From positions 186,001-250,000 of the forward strand of contig NZ_JBBOOK010000002.1 of assembly GCF_038003045.1 (NCBI RefSeq): DNA of 64,000 nucleotides, read 5' to 3'. The stretch comes from Sporosarcina sp. FSL W7-1349 (GTDB lineage Bacteria; Bacillota; Bacilli; Bacillales_A; Planococcaceae). Shown here in pieces: positions 24,816 to 33,360 of the stretch (positions within the stretch are counted from its first letter, which is position 1; every line of letters begins with the position of its first letter). The position numbers and the translations under genes were made by a program. The notes beneath the pieces were generated by a model that ran no database searches, had not been told where the DNA came from, and saw nothing but the letters and a program-made list of their open reading frames with translations.

Positions 24816-25027
24816 GGGTACATTCCTCCGGTGTACGGTTCACTTTTTGTTGGCTTCCAGTATACCACGCACATGGTGTCAGGATGGGACAGCCGCTTGC
24901 GAGAACTGGCGCTGGGAGTCTTCGGTTTCCATTGAGCTTGATATTGATTGCATTCCGGAACGGAAAATGGCCTGGAGGAGGTGGCATTGGAAAAAGGTTC
25001 CCTAGGTTCTGCTAACACATAATAAAA

Positions 25028-25061
25028 CCCTTTCCATATCCAATTTCAGATACGGAAAGGG
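25028..25061 (-). terminator. Rho-independent terminator of the yciI gene
   Basis: CCCTTTCCATATC (25028-25040) pairs with GATACGGAAAGGG (25049-25061) with one mismatch. T residues follow on the minus strand. Confidence 0.75.
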
Positions 25062-25075
25062 ATTGTCTGTGTTCT

Positions 25076-25372
25076 TCATTTCAGAAAGGCAGGGGGCACT
25101 TGGCATGGTTTAATTTCAATCTTCCGCCATACATCCCCGAGCACATAAGGTTCCACTTTTAGCCAATGATCCAACTCTTTACGGGATGGATACTCCACCA
25201 CCATCATGGAACCGATCATCTTGCCATCGTCATCGAGTAAGGCCGCTCCGTATAAATGCTCGCCTGCCTCAGCTCGTTGAGTAACCGATTGCAAATGTTG
25301 TTCCCGCGCCCGCAATCTGCGGCTTAGCGCTTCGTCGTCCGTGCCATCATACGCCATTACAATGAATTGCAT
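25076..25372 (-). CDS. YciI-family small protein
   Basis: A 98-aa single-domain protein with the ferredoxin-like YciI/YCII fold. Marks are the first strand QFIVMAYDG, the helix with RAREQHL, the GxxxxGAALLDDDGKMIGSMMV hairpin and the C-terminal helix region (SRKELDHWLKVEPYVLGDVWRKIEIKP). Family members are often small cytosolic enzymes or ligand-binding proteins, some with dehalogenase-like activity; the role here is unknown. It follows the kinase gene by 14 bp and probably shares its transcript. Confidence 0.85.
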   Translation of the reverse strand: MQFIVMAYDGTDDEALSRRLRAREQHLQSVTQRAEAGEHLYGAALLDDDGKMIGSMMVVEYPSRKELDHWLKVEPYVLGDVWRKIEIKPCQVPPAFLK

Positions 25373-25386
25373 ACATTCTTCCCCCT

Positions 25387-26232
25387 TTACATAACAGGCT
25401 CAACGCTTTTTTCTGTAGTGACAATACAATCTATTTCGCCATACTTTTCGTACGCGGCATGATACAAAGGGCCGACCCCTTGCTTGAACGTGAGCGAATG
25501 CCGGATTCCGGCAGTGATGAATTTCTTCGCTTCCCTCACAGCATCCCGCACCTCTTGCCCTTTTGCAAGTCCTGCTGCAATAGCTGCCGAATACGTGCAT
25601 CCCGCTCCATTCGTATGGATAGTATCAATGCGCGGAGCTTCCAATAAATCAAATTGTTCTCCGTCGTATAACACATCCACGGCCGGTCCATCCAATCGTC
25701 CCCCTTTGACCAATACATACTTCGGTCCAAGGCTCCGCAAACGTTTAGCCGCCTCTTTCAAATCGTCGACGGTATGCAGTTCCATATTATTTAGCAAATA
25801 GGAGGCTTCCGGCATATTGGGCGTGATAATTGTGGCGAGCGGCAATAATTCAGAACGCATCGCTTCCATCGCATCCTCTTTCAATAAAGCCGAACCCATT
25901 TTCCCGATCATCACTGGATCCACCACTACGCTTTTGACATCCGTTTGGGAAATCCAGTTGGCGACAAAGGAGATGATTTCCTTCGTAAACAACATCCCAG
26001 TTTTCATGGTATCCATACCGATATCTTCTTCGATTGTAACCAACTGCGCTTCAATCGCTTCCAACGATTGAGGAAAAACTCTTTGTTCCGTTTTTGGATG
26101 TCTCGCGACAATTGCAGTAACGGCGGAAACGCCAAACACGTCAAACTCCTGGAATGTCTTCAAATCTGCTTGAATGCCGGCTCCGCCACGTGCCGCCGAA
26201 CCAGCAATGGTCAACGCTCGCGGTACATTCAT
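25387..26232 (-). CDS. pdxK: Pyridoxine/hydroxymethylpyrimidine kinase (ThiD family, PdxK-like)
   Basis: A 281-aa ribokinase-fold kinase that phosphorylates the hydroxymethyl group of pyridoxine or HMP with ATP. Motifs: GGAGIQADLKTFQE near the N-terminus, VDPVMIGKMG, TPNMPEA and the anion-hole sequence TNGAGCTYSAA with the catalytic Cys. The GAGCT version and the overall pattern match Bacillus PdxK (a ThiD relative active on pyridoxine and HMP) better than classical ThiD. The usual GSDSSGG at the start is GSAARGG, so the Asp that normally touches the substrate hydroxyl is absent. It is followed by yciI in an apparent two-gene operon. Confidence 0.85.
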   Translation of the reverse strand: MNVPRALTIAGSAARGGAGIQADLKTFQEFDVFGVSAVTAIVARHPKTEQRVFPQSLEAIEAQLVTIEEDIGMDTMKTGMLFTKEIISFVANWISQTDVKSVVVDPVMIGKMGSALLKEDAMEAMRSELLPLATIITPNMPEASYLLNNMELHTVDDLKEAAKRLRSLGPKYVLVKGGRLDGPAVDVLYDGEQFDLLEAPRIDTIHTNGAGCTYSAAIAAGLAKGQEVRDAVREAKKFITAGIRHSLTFKQGVGPLYHAAYEKYGEIDCIVTTEKSVEPVM

Positions 26233-26337
26233 GTAATCAAGCCCTTTCCGATACCCTTTTGACTTTCATTATATCGGATTAGGTGACAGGGTTGAAAGAA
26301 CCAATATCGGATTATCGGCGAAGGTCAGATTCCCGAA

Positions 26338-26381
26338 AAAAGCTGACGAGCAGGCGTTGAACCGCCATTTCGTCAGCTTTT
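26338..26381 (-). terminator. Rho-independent terminator
   Basis: AAAAGCTGACGA (26338-26349) pairs with TCGTCAGCTTTT (26370-26381), with an inner GGCG/CGCC pair. T-run on the minus side. It ends the aldehyde dehydrogenase transcript. Confidence 0.85.
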
Positions 26382-26395
26382 CACCCGCATTCTCC

Positions 26396-27853
26396 TTAAA
26401 ACGGGTATTCCCTTGTCACATCTTGTGTCGAAATCCACTGGTAGGTTGTGAATTCATCCAGTGACCATCTGCCGCCGAAGCGTCCGATTCCGGATTCCTT
26501 TTCTCCACCGAATGCAATCAGCGGTTCATCGTTAACGCTTTGGTCGTTCACATGCACCATTCCGGTTTCCAGCTTAAGTGCCACTTGGACGCCTTTTTCT
26601 ATGGAACCTGCATGGACCGCACCGCTTAGCCCATATTGCGTATCATTGGCAATCCGGATTGCATCTTCTTCTGTCGCAAATGGGATGACCGTAACCACCG
26701 GACCGAACATTTCATTCTGGGCCGTGGCAACATCATTCGTATCAGATGTCAGGATAGTCGGGTGCATGACGCTGCCTTCCACCTTCCCTTCCAGCACGAC
26801 TTCGGCGCCTTGCTGTTTCGCCTTTTCAATTTCTCCGAGAATCCGTTCCACTGCTCCCGGGTTGATCAAAGGGCCGATCATATTTTCTTTATTAAACGGA
26901 TCCCCAACCGGGATTTTCTTAGCGGCTTCGATGAATTTCTCCAAGAAAGCGTCCCGGACAGTCTCTTGGACGATGATCCGGTTGATGGCCATGCAGATTT
27001 GTCCATTATGCATAAACTTGCCGAAAATCGCGGAGTGGACCGCTTTGTCCAAGTCTGCATCTTCCAAAACAATCAAAGCATTGTTGCCCCCAAGCTCCAA
27101 AGCCACTTTCTTGACGTTTTTTCCGCAGAGCGCCCCAATATGCTTTCCGACAGGGGTGGAACCTGTGAAGGAAATCATCCGTGGAATCGGATGGTCGACA
27201 AATCCATCGCCCACCTCTTCAATCGAGGGGATGACCACATTGAACAAACCTTCCGACAATCCGGCTTCTTCAAATATTTTCGCGAGAAGTATACCGCCCG
27301 TCATTGCCGTTTGCTCGTCCGGCTTCAGCACAACCCCATTCCCTACGGCCAATGCAGGTGCTATCGAACGCATCGAGAGATACATCGGAAAGTTGAATGG
27401 ACTGATGACCCCCAATACGCCTAACGGTTTGCGGAACAGCCGGTTTTCCTTTCCAGGTACAAGGGACGGGACCATTTCACCGCCCATCCGCATTGGGAAA
27501 CTGGCGGCCTCCCGTGTGATGGCAATGCAGAAGTCCACTTCCACATTCGCTTTGATGAATGAAGATCCCCCTTCAGTCATCAACCACTCCACTAGCTCTT
27601 CCCGACGCTCCTTCATAATGCGAACGGCATTCTCCATAATCTCAGATTTCTGGAACGCATTGACTTGCTCCCATTCCTTCTGTACCTTCGCGGCCGATTC
27701 ATAGGCCTCATCTATATCTTCTTGGCTCGCCATATAAATTTCCTGGATGACTTCCTGCGTATACGGATTCTTGTTTTGATAAACCGATTTCCCCGTACCC
27801 TCGCGCCATTGCCCAGCTATAAATTGTTGATCTAGCCCAATATACTTCTCCAC
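26396..27853 (-). CDS. NAD(P)-dependent aldehyde dehydrogenase, YfmT-like
   Basis: A 485-aa aldehyde dehydrogenase of the benzaldehyde/vanillin dehydrogenase group. SPFNFPMYLSMRSIAPALAVGN, FTGSTPVGKHIGA, LELGGNNAL (general-base Glu) and GQIC with Cys287 are intact, as are EMFGPV and NDQSVNDEPLIAFGG. GTG start behind AGGAGGGG. It is a single gene with its own terminator, and is the closest paralogue of the enzyme at 16883-18376. It could oxidise aromatic aldehydes as a stand-alone detoxification enzyme. Confidence 0.9.
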   Translation of the reverse strand: MEKYIGLDQQFIAGQWREGTGKSVYQNKNPYTQEVIQEIYMASQEDIDEAYESAAKVQKEWEQVNAFQKSEIMENAVRIMKERREELVEWLMTEGGSSFIKANVEVDFCIAITREAASFPMRMGGEMVPSLVPGKENRLFRKPLGVLGVISPFNFPMYLSMRSIAPALAVGNGVVLKPDEQTAMTGGILLAKIFEEAGLSEGLFNVVIPSIEEVGDGFVDHPIPRMISFTGSTPVGKHIGALCGKNVKKVALELGGNNALIVLEDADLDKAVHSAIFGKFMHNGQICMAINRIIVQETVRDAFLEKFIEAAKKIPVGDPFNKENMIGPLINPGAVERILGEIEKAKQQGAEVVLEGKVEGSVMHPTILTSDTNDVATAQNEMFGPVVTVIPFATEEDAIRIANDTQYGLSGAVHAGSIEKGVQVALKLETGMVHVNDQSVNDEPLIAFGGEKESGIGRFGGRWSLDEFTTYQWISTQDVTREYPF

Positions 27854-27938
27854 ATTACCCCTCCTAAAGGATTCTTCCCCTTACTTTTCCTCTAAAGAGA
27901 GGGATTAAACGCAAGTGTTGAAAGGAGCTTCAAACAAT

Positions 27939-27990
27939 AAATCAGAGTGCCCACACTAACTGACCATCAATAGGTCAACCAATCTGATTT
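27939..27990 (-). terminator. Possible terminator overlapping the DUF2971 stop
   Basis: Outer stem AAATCAGA/TCTGATTT (27939-27946 with 27983-27990) encloses a small GACC/GGTC hairpin (27962-27976). T residues follow on the minus strand. The stem includes the last codons of the gene, so it is less certain than other terminators here. Confidence 0.45.
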
Positions 27991-28808
27991 GTCGTCAGCT
28001 CAAATAACTCACTGTTGTCATCCAATTTCATCTGATACACCGCACATTGGAGTTTTTTTGCAATCTCAATTAAAGCGGAACGATGATCATCACTGATCGC
28101 CAAGCCGAGGTAAATGCTTTTCGGCCAAATCCCCAATTTCCCATTAGAAATTGTCCGCCCTTCGCCGATATTGCGGTGGAAATTGTATAAAATCCGATAT
28201 TCATCCTCATAAGACCAGGTTTCATGCTTCATGAAATTGGTTAAGAACAGAAGAAGGAAAATCACTTCTGTATTATTAGAGATCCTGCGCCTTTTTCCTT
28301 GCTCAACCTCCTGGATTTCCTGAATCGCCGATGGAAATAAAAAAGTAGTTCTCTGCCGCTTCTCTTCATAAAACACTTTAAAAATATACCGCGGATCGAC
28401 CACTTCGTATTCCACACAATACCCTTTATGATTATTTGCATAATGGGCCCACATCGGCATATTCCGACTGAAATTCGTGCTAAAACAGCCGATTCCATAA
28501 TGGCTCTGCCGCTCTTTGATGAATTGGTATAAGGCATCGGAATGCAGGTCCTTAGGAGCCAAATGGGCCTCTTCATAAAGCAAGGCTTTAAATTCATACG
28601 GATCATTTAAGTTCGAGTACGAAGACATCCAAAACTCATTTTCCCCTAACAGAGCAAGACGATTTTCGTTTACCTGTTCATAATTGGCAAACCGCTCGTC
28701 CAACAGAGGGTAAAATTTATAAAGCAAGTCGGGGATATCTTTATTCTTATAAGCCAGGGCCCCTTTCGTATCTCCGCGTTTCAAAAACGCCAGCAATCGC
28801 TCTTTCAC
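27975..28808 (-). CDS. DUF2971-family protein
   Basis: A 277-aa soluble protein. It begins with a short helical part, then the DUF2971 core with FWMSSYSNLNDPYEFK and the signature CFSTNFSRNMPMWAHYANNHKGYCVEYEV, plus W.YEDEYRI late in the domain (HETWSYEDEYRILY). Members of this family often occur with phage, defence or stress loci, but their biochemical role is not known. No defence partner lies next to it. Monocistronic by context. Confidence 0.8.
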   Translation of the reverse strand: MKERLLAFLKRGDTKGALAYKNKDIPDLLYKFYPLLDERFANYEQVNENRLALLGENEFWMSSYSNLNDPYEFKALLYEEAHLAPKDLHSDALYQFIKERQSHYGIGCFSTNFSRNMPMWAHYANNHKGYCVEYEVVDPRYIFKVFYEEKRQRTTFLFPSAIQEIQEVEQGKRRRISNNTEVIFLLLFLTNFMKHETWSYEDEYRILYNFHRNIGEGRTISNGKLGIWPKSIYLGLAISDDHRSALIEIAKKLQCAVYQMKLDDNSELFELTTNQIG

Positions 28809-28931
28809 AATCTTCGCCCCACTTTACACGCGTTTTCGTAGTACATAGTAATATACTCGTAAATCATGCTTGCCAAACAAACATTGTGGAAAAGACGTCG
28901 AAGAGAGGAAAGTTAGGTGAAAATAAAAGAC

Positions 28932-28953
28932 AGGCCCATTCAATTGGACCTGC
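28932..28953 (-). terminator. Terminator of the YjcZ-like gene
   Basis: CAGGCCC (28932-28938) pairs with GGACCTG (28947-28953) with one wobble. The minus strand continues into TCTTTTATTTT. Confidence 0.65.
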
Positions 28954-28973
28954 CCGGATAGCGTATCAGTTCT

Positions 28974-29093
28974 TAATAACCGCCACCTACCCAAGAAGCA
29001 CCGACAATAATCAGAAGGATGAAAAGGACCACGATTAGATAAAATCCTGCTCCCTGGCCATAGCCGCCATATCCGCCTGTACCTGCACCCATA
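28974..29093 (-). CDS. YjcZ-family small membrane protein (39 aa)
   Basis: A 39-aa protein. A Gly/Tyr-rich N-terminus ([16 protein letters not shown]) leads into one transmembrane helix ([18 protein letters not shown]) and a Gly-rich end. This is the YjcZ signature of spore-associated small membrane proteins in Bacillales. A perfect GGAGGTG lies eight bases before the ATG, and a terminator follows. It supports an endospore-forming host. The exact function in spores is not known. Confidence 0.85.
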
Positions 29094-29257
29094 GTTGACA
29101 CCTCCATCCACAAGAGTGTAGTACAGTATATGACACCCCTTCGTATTGGCTTAGGTAATCGAGGCGCATTGCTTGGGTCGATTTATGTTATCCCGGTTAT
29201 TTCCGAGAATTCAGGGTATTGTAAAGGATAAATGAAATTAGGAAGGAATGGTGCTTC

Positions 29258-29437
29258 TTGACTGAAAAATTCCAAGTGGAGACGAATGTCGAGGATAGAC
29301 GAGAGGCTCGCTTCACAGGCATTCCAGAGGCAAAGGAATTCCCCGACCTGGAGCCTAAACAAAACGCCGAAAAGCAGCGGAAACAATATGAGAACACAGT
29401 AGGGGAATTAGAGCGGAATCGGACTAGCAGTGACTAA
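29258..29437 (+). CDS. Small hydrophilic protein, 59 aa
   Basis: A 59-codon frame with TTG start, AGGAAGGA upstream, and a hairpin terminator right after the stop. The product begins MTEKFQVETNVEDRREARF and continues with acidic/basic helix residues (PKQNAEKQRKQYENTVGELERNR). It has no membrane segment. Codon use fits coding and the reverse frame is just its shadow. I do not recognise the family; the charge pattern is like YfhD/YuzA-type small spore or stress proteins, but this is only a resemblance. Confidence 0.65.
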   Translation: MTEKFQVETNVEDRREARFTGIPEAKEFPDLEPKQNAEKQRKQYENTVGELERNRTSSD

Positions 29438-29441
29438 TCAC

Positions 29442-29483
29442 ACAAGCCCCTCTTCCATCTGCCGATTCGGAGGATGGGCTTGT
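29442..29483 (+). terminator. Hairpin terminator of the 59-aa gene
   Basis: ACAAGCCC (29442-29449) pairs with GGGCTTGT (29476-29483), with CATC/GATG inside. The T-run is weak. Confidence 0.6.
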
Positions 29484-29533
29484 TACGTAATCTAGGTTCA
29501 CCAGGTTTCAAAAATTATCACAAAATACTAACT

Positions 29534-30031
29534 TTATTCATACCGATTTTCCAGTTCAAATATTCGCTGTTCAAGTTCATAGCTTTTGTGTTCCATAAAA
29601 GTCATCTTTTTACCGGAATAGTCCCGATGGTTGTCCAATTTTTCACCATTTTGAATGACTAATTTTTCAAGAGTATCAAATCGTTTACCCGTCTCATCCC
29701 GGAATTGACGCATTTCCTTCTGGAACTCTGCCAACGTTTCACGGGTCTCCTGCTGAGATGCCTGCTGCCCCGCCAAGGCCTCACGAGTTTCCTTTTGAAA
29801 TTCCGTCAACTCTTCCCGAGTTTCCCGCATTTCCTGCTGAAACTCTACCAACGTTTCACGGGTTTCCTGCTGAGATGCCTGCTGCCCCGCCAAGGCCTCA
29901 CGAGTTTCCTGCTGAAATTCCGTCAGCCCTTCACGGGTTTCCCGCATTTCCTGCTGAAACGTCACTAGCATTTCACGTTGGTTCTTTTGCTCCTCAAACA
30001 AAGCCTTCAGCAATTCTTCTATTTTATCCAT
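29534..30031 (-). CDS. Coiled-coil repeat protein
   Basis: A 165-aa, almost wholly helical protein rich in Gln, Glu and Arg. Residues of about 40-125 repeat a 39-residue block (TREALAGQQASQQETRETL) twice plus a partial copy. The C-terminal part (TLEKLVIQNGEKLDNHRDYSGKK...ELEQRIFELENRY) has a standard leucine-type heptad. I chose ATG 30031, because AGGGGGTG lies nine bases upstream; the GTG four codons earlier would overlap that site. It may oligomerise as a filament or scaffold. The function is unknown. Confidence 0.75.
   Translation of the reverse strand: MDKIEELLKALFEEQKNQREMLVTFQQEMRETREGLTEFQQETREALAGQQASQQETRETLVEFQQEMRETREELTEFQKETREALAGQQASQQETRETLAEFQKEMRQFRDETGKRFDTLEKLVIQNGEKLDNHRDYSGKKMTFMEHKSYELEQRIFELENRYE
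29735..29968 (-). repeat. 117-bp tandem repeat, two copies
   Basis: Units 29735-29851 and 29852-29968 are nearly identical, with a decayed partial third copy beyond. The array encodes the 39-residue coiled-coil unit. Confidence 0.8.
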
Positions 30032-30078
30032 CTGATCCGTCACCCCCTAATTTTTGTATTTCCGTCCATTATACCATT

Positions 30079-30113
30079 AAAAAATCCCCGACTAGCTGTT
30101 TCCAGACAGTCGG
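30079..30113 (-). terminator. Rho-independent terminator of the hyu operon
   Basis: CCGACT (30088-30093) pairs with AGTCGG (30108-30113), with further CTGT/ACAG pairing, and six T residues follow on the minus strand. Confidence 0.75.
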
Positions 30114-30142
30114 AGATCTTATTGGAATTCATTGCAATGAAC

Positions 30143-31891
30143 TCACTTTTTTTGGGAATTCCAGGAAGCCCGGACCCGCTTTGTTTCGGCAACATCGATC
30201 GTACGGGTTTTCGGATCGATGACAACGCCATAGTCATGCAGCGCCGATTCCATGCTGACAAATTCATTCAACACATCATCCAGTACTTTGGCAGGGTCTC
30301 TTTCCAATGGATCTCCCCAGCCACCGCCGCCGGCCCGGTAAAATTGGATGATTCCCTCTTCCGGCATTTTCACTTCAAAGGCGGTTTCTTCAATCACTTG
30401 CGCTTCGGCTGTTCCGTAATTGACGATGACTTTATTCGACGGTGCGTTCTTGCCCTCGCAATATCCTTTTGTCGTATTTCGGACGCCCGCCATCATGACA
30501 CTGGTGGAACTCTCCTTGAGATGTTGAATTTGCACATCCAAGCCTGGCGTACCTCTCCAACGTCCGACACCTGTAAAGTCACTCATGTATTCATGTTTCA
30601 AGACGCGGCTTGGATATTGTACTTCATTCATTTCAATAGACGGAAGGATAACACCCGTCATAACAGGTGGATAAAGGCCCCAACCGTCTGTTTCATAGGC
30701 TGCACCCGCACCGCCTGTATATCCATAGAAATTCAGATTGACCCACGGTTTGCCATCATCGTATTTTCCATGGGAATAGGCCAGCGGCAGCTTGTGGGCA
30801 TTGACCCCCACTCTGGTTGGAGCACACTGGGAGATCGCTTCCAGTACAGCTTCCGCAATCTCCGCCCCAACACATGCCGTGGCATGCCCGCATGGCGCCG
30901 GCAGACGCGGATTCACCACTGTCCCTTCCGGTGCCGTCACCGTAACAGGGTTCATATAGCCTTCATTGATTGGAATGTCTTCATCGCAGCAAGTCGAAAT
31001 CCCGACAAAGGCAAATGACGTTGTATTCGACAACGGGCTATTAATGAACCCTTTCACTTGCGGCGAAGATCCGGTGAAGTCGATATGCAGATCGCTGCCG
31101 TCCACAGTAACCGTAGCCTTCACTTTAATGTCACGATTCCCTTGAAAATCATGATCGGCAAACGTTTCTCCTACATACGTGCCGTCCGGCCAGCTGCCTA
31201 TCTCATCTCGTACCCTGTTTTCTGTATATTGAATTCGATGATCAATGGCTTTGACCACTTTCTCGGCCCCATACTTATCCAGCATGGACTGAATACGTTC
31301 AGCCGCCACTTTACACGCGCCGATCATCGCGTTCAGATCTCCTTCCAGCCAATGGGAAAGGCGATTATTGGCGACAATTAAGTCAAAGACGTCCTGCCGC
31401 TTTTCCCCGCGTTCATAAATTTTCAAAGGAGGAATGCGGAGTCCATCGTGCCAAATGTCTTGCGAACGCGGATTATATCCTCCTGCGACAGGCCCTCCGT
31501 TGTCCCCCATATGGCTTCGGACGGCCGGCAGCAGAACAGGTTTCCGGTTATAAAAAACAGGCATGACAATCGTCCAGTCCAAACTGTGCGAGCCGCCGTG
31601 ATATGGATCATTGACGAGTAAAATATCACCTGGATGAAGGTCATAGCGGAACGCATCCAATAAGTGATCCACCGCTCCCACCACTGCATAGAGATGCAAT
31701 GTGCAGCCCGGTGCTTGGGCAACGAGCCGGGATTTCTTGCCGGAAAGGTCAAAGACACCTGTCGTGAAATCATGCGCTTCATTAAACAGTGGGGAACGGG
31801 CCGTCCTTGTCACGGTCGCACTCATTTCCCTTGCAACCGCATCAAGAGACCCTCCGACTACCTGTGATAAAATCAAGTCCTCGTTTCTCAT
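30143..31891 (-). CDS. hyuB: Hydantoinase B/oxoprolinase-family subunit (HyuB)
   Basis: A 582-aa catalytic-type subunit of an ATP-dependent N-methylhydantoinase, 5-oxoprolinase or acetophenone/acetone carboxylase-like complex. LVNDPYHGGSHSLDWT, RSHMGDNGGPVAGG, SGRLPAP-type glycine turns and the C-terminal GGGGWGDPLERDP are typical and include metal-site residues. It is the last gene of the operon, and its ATG overlaps the stop of the upstream HyuB-like gene by four bases (ATGA). With HyuA it probably hydrolyses or carboxylates a small ring or ketone substrate. The permease and neighbour content favour a hydantoin-like substrate. Confidence 0.88.
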   Translation of the reverse strand: MRNEDLILSQVVGGSLDAVAREMSATVTRTARSPLFNEAHDFTTGVFDLSGKKSRLVAQAPGCTLHLYAVVGAVDHLLDAFRYDLHPGDILLVNDPYHGGSHSLDWTIVMPVFYNRKPVLLPAVRSHMGDNGGPVAGGYNPRSQDIWHDGLRIPPLKIYERGEKRQDVFDLIVANNRLSHWLEGDLNAMIGACKVAAERIQSMLDKYGAEKVVKAIDHRIQYTENRVRDEIGSWPDGTYVGETFADHDFQGNRDIKVKATVTVDGSDLHIDFTGSSPQVKGFINSPLSNTTSFAFVGISTCCDEDIPINEGYMNPVTVTAPEGTVVNPRLPAPCGHATACVGAEIAEAVLEAISQCAPTRVGVNAHKLPLAYSHGKYDDGKPWVNLNFYGYTGGAGAAYETDGWGLYPPVMTGVILPSIEMNEVQYPSRVLKHEYMSDFTGVGRWRGTPGLDVQIQHLKESSTSVMMAGVRNTTKGYCEGKNAPSNKVIVNYGTAEAQVIEETAFEVKMPEEGIIQFYRAGGGGWGDPLERDPAKVLDDVLNEFVSMESALHDYGVVIDPKTRTIDVAETKRVRASWNSQKK

Positions 31892-33360
31892 CCTTCTTCC
31901 TCCTTCCCAGCGTACGTAAAGACGAGTAGATCGCCTTTTTCCACATGTTGATAAGCCACGCTTTGAGTCAATGTGGCCATCTCTTCCCCTTCTATTGTGA
32001 CAGATCCATATTTACCGGAATCACTATAAGGAAGAAGCAGATTGAAATAAACATCTTCCTCCTGATTCAGTAACGCGACTTCCAAATGGCCATCCTTCCA
32101 TTCGCGTGATACGATTTTGAAGCCATGATACAGCTCCAATTCCTCAGCCGAGATGAGCAGCCGCTGCCCGAATAAGGCAGGTGACCCGAATCCTTGCTTT
32201 GCCGTCGGATATCCCGGTACCAGAACAATCGGTTCTGTTTCCACCTTCGTGCCAAGCTCCGGATAGAAAATCGCCTGCGGACCGGTTCCATAAATCGGCG
32301 GGAACTCTTCCATTTGCCCCTGCCCGTTTTGGATCGCTTGATAGATGACTTCAGCTAGAAAATGACCTGTGATGCTTGGCGCCAAAGCAGTAGATGCTGG
32401 AAATTTCGGATCCAAAATGGAACCGGCCATCGTCTGAATGGTAAATGGTTTCGTCACACCTTCATTGATGGGAACCTCATCCGCAATCATGGCAAGAAAT
32501 GGCCAGACTGCAAAAGCTTTCGTTAAAGCAATCGGGGAATTAATCGGTTTTTCTGACTGCGCTGACGCTCCTGTCAAGTCAATCGTGACCGAACCGGCCG
32601 AAGCTGAAATGCTGACCGCAATCGCATTTCTATCACTTGGCGTCATGTCAAATTCCACATAAGCCTGCATTTCCGTTTCTTGAAGTTGTGAAAGATGATG
32701 TTCCACTCGCTTCTGGCTATATTGAAAGATCCCTTCAATGGATGTCTCTACGGTTTGCCTGCCATAGCTGCCAAGAAGCTTTTTCAATTGTCGTTGGGCA
32801 CCGCGCAAACAAGTATACATCGCATCCAAGTCCGATTTAAAAGAGGTCGGCACCCGGCTATTCGACAGTAAAAAGCGTAAAATATCGGCTTGCAGCACGC
32901 CTTGCTTATACAGCTTGACCGGGGTGATCCGCATATTCTCCTGCCACACTTCGAACGCGTCCGGATGGAAACCGCCCGGATATTCGCCGGCCAGATCCAT
33001 CATTTGGGCACGGATGACTGGAAATAGGACAAGATCCCCTTCTACAAAGAGAGGTGCCGCCATCGTCAACGATTGTCCTTTCGTCCCGCCGCTGTAGGGG
33101 TCTGCCACCAATAGCACATCCCCATCTGCAATATCGAAAGAGAAATAGTCGAATACATTCTCCACACTTTCTTTGACGGCGAATAAATGCTCCGGCTCGT
33201 ATTGGTGTTGAACAGCCAGTTTCAATTCATTTGTAAATATGGCCGTGGCAAACGAACGATCCTGCGACAGCAGAGGGGAACGGGAAATTCTCTGTAAGTT
33301 ATGACCCATCTCCTTGCTGATCGACTGCAGCTTGCTATATAAAATTTGGGCTTGGATCAT
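31888..33360 (-). CDS. HyuB-like paralogue lacking metal-site residues
   Basis: A 490-aa divergent HyuB homologue. Alignment by eye with the following gene shows the same fold order (helix 1, LLVADPYSGGTKGQSLT, the EYPGGFHPDAFEVWQENMRITPVKLY segment, SAQSEKPINSPIALTKAFAVW, DEVPINEGVTKPF). The key residues differ: NDPYHGGSHSLD becomes ADPYSGGTKGQS and SHMGDNGG becomes AQMMDLAGE. The C-terminal GGGGWGDP region is absent. I infer a non-catalytic structural subunit. Overlaps of four bases at both ends (ATGA) place it inside the same translated operon between hyuA and hyuB. Confidence 0.8.
   Translation of the reverse strand: MIQAQILYSKLQSISKEMGHNLQRISRSPLLSQDRSFATAIFTNELKLAVQHQYEPEHLFAVKESVENVFDYFSFDIADGDVLLVADPYSGGTKGQSLTMAAPLFVEGDLVLFPVIRAQMMDLAGEYPGGFHPDAFEVWQENMRITPVKLYKQGVLQADILRFLLSNSRVPTSFKSDLDAMYTCLRGAQRQLKKLLGSYGRQTVETSIEGIFQYSQKRVEHHLSQLQETEMQAYVEFDMTPSDRNAIAVSISASAGSVTIDLTGASAQSEKPINSPIALTKAFAVWPFLAMIADEVPINEGVTKPFTIQTMAGSILDPKFPASTALAPSITGHFLAEVIYQAIQNGQGQMEEFPPIYGTGPQAIFYPELGTKVETEPIVLVPGYPTAKQGFGSPALFGQRLLISAEELELYHGFKIVSREWKDGHLEVALLNQEEDVYFNLLLPYSDSGKYGSVTIEGEEMATLTQSVAYQHVEKGDLLVFTYAGKEEEG

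Noticed and set aside
26448..27704. 418-aa plus-strand frame opposite the aldehyde dehydrogenase
   Set aside because: The minus-strand frame has intact aldehyde dehydrogenase motifs and a ribosome site; the plus frame is a shadow of GC-biased codons.
29978..31018. 346-aa plus-strand frame across the hyuB 3' end
   Set aside because: It crosses a terminator and lies opposite a well-conserved hyuB sequence; no ribosome site or recognisable domain.
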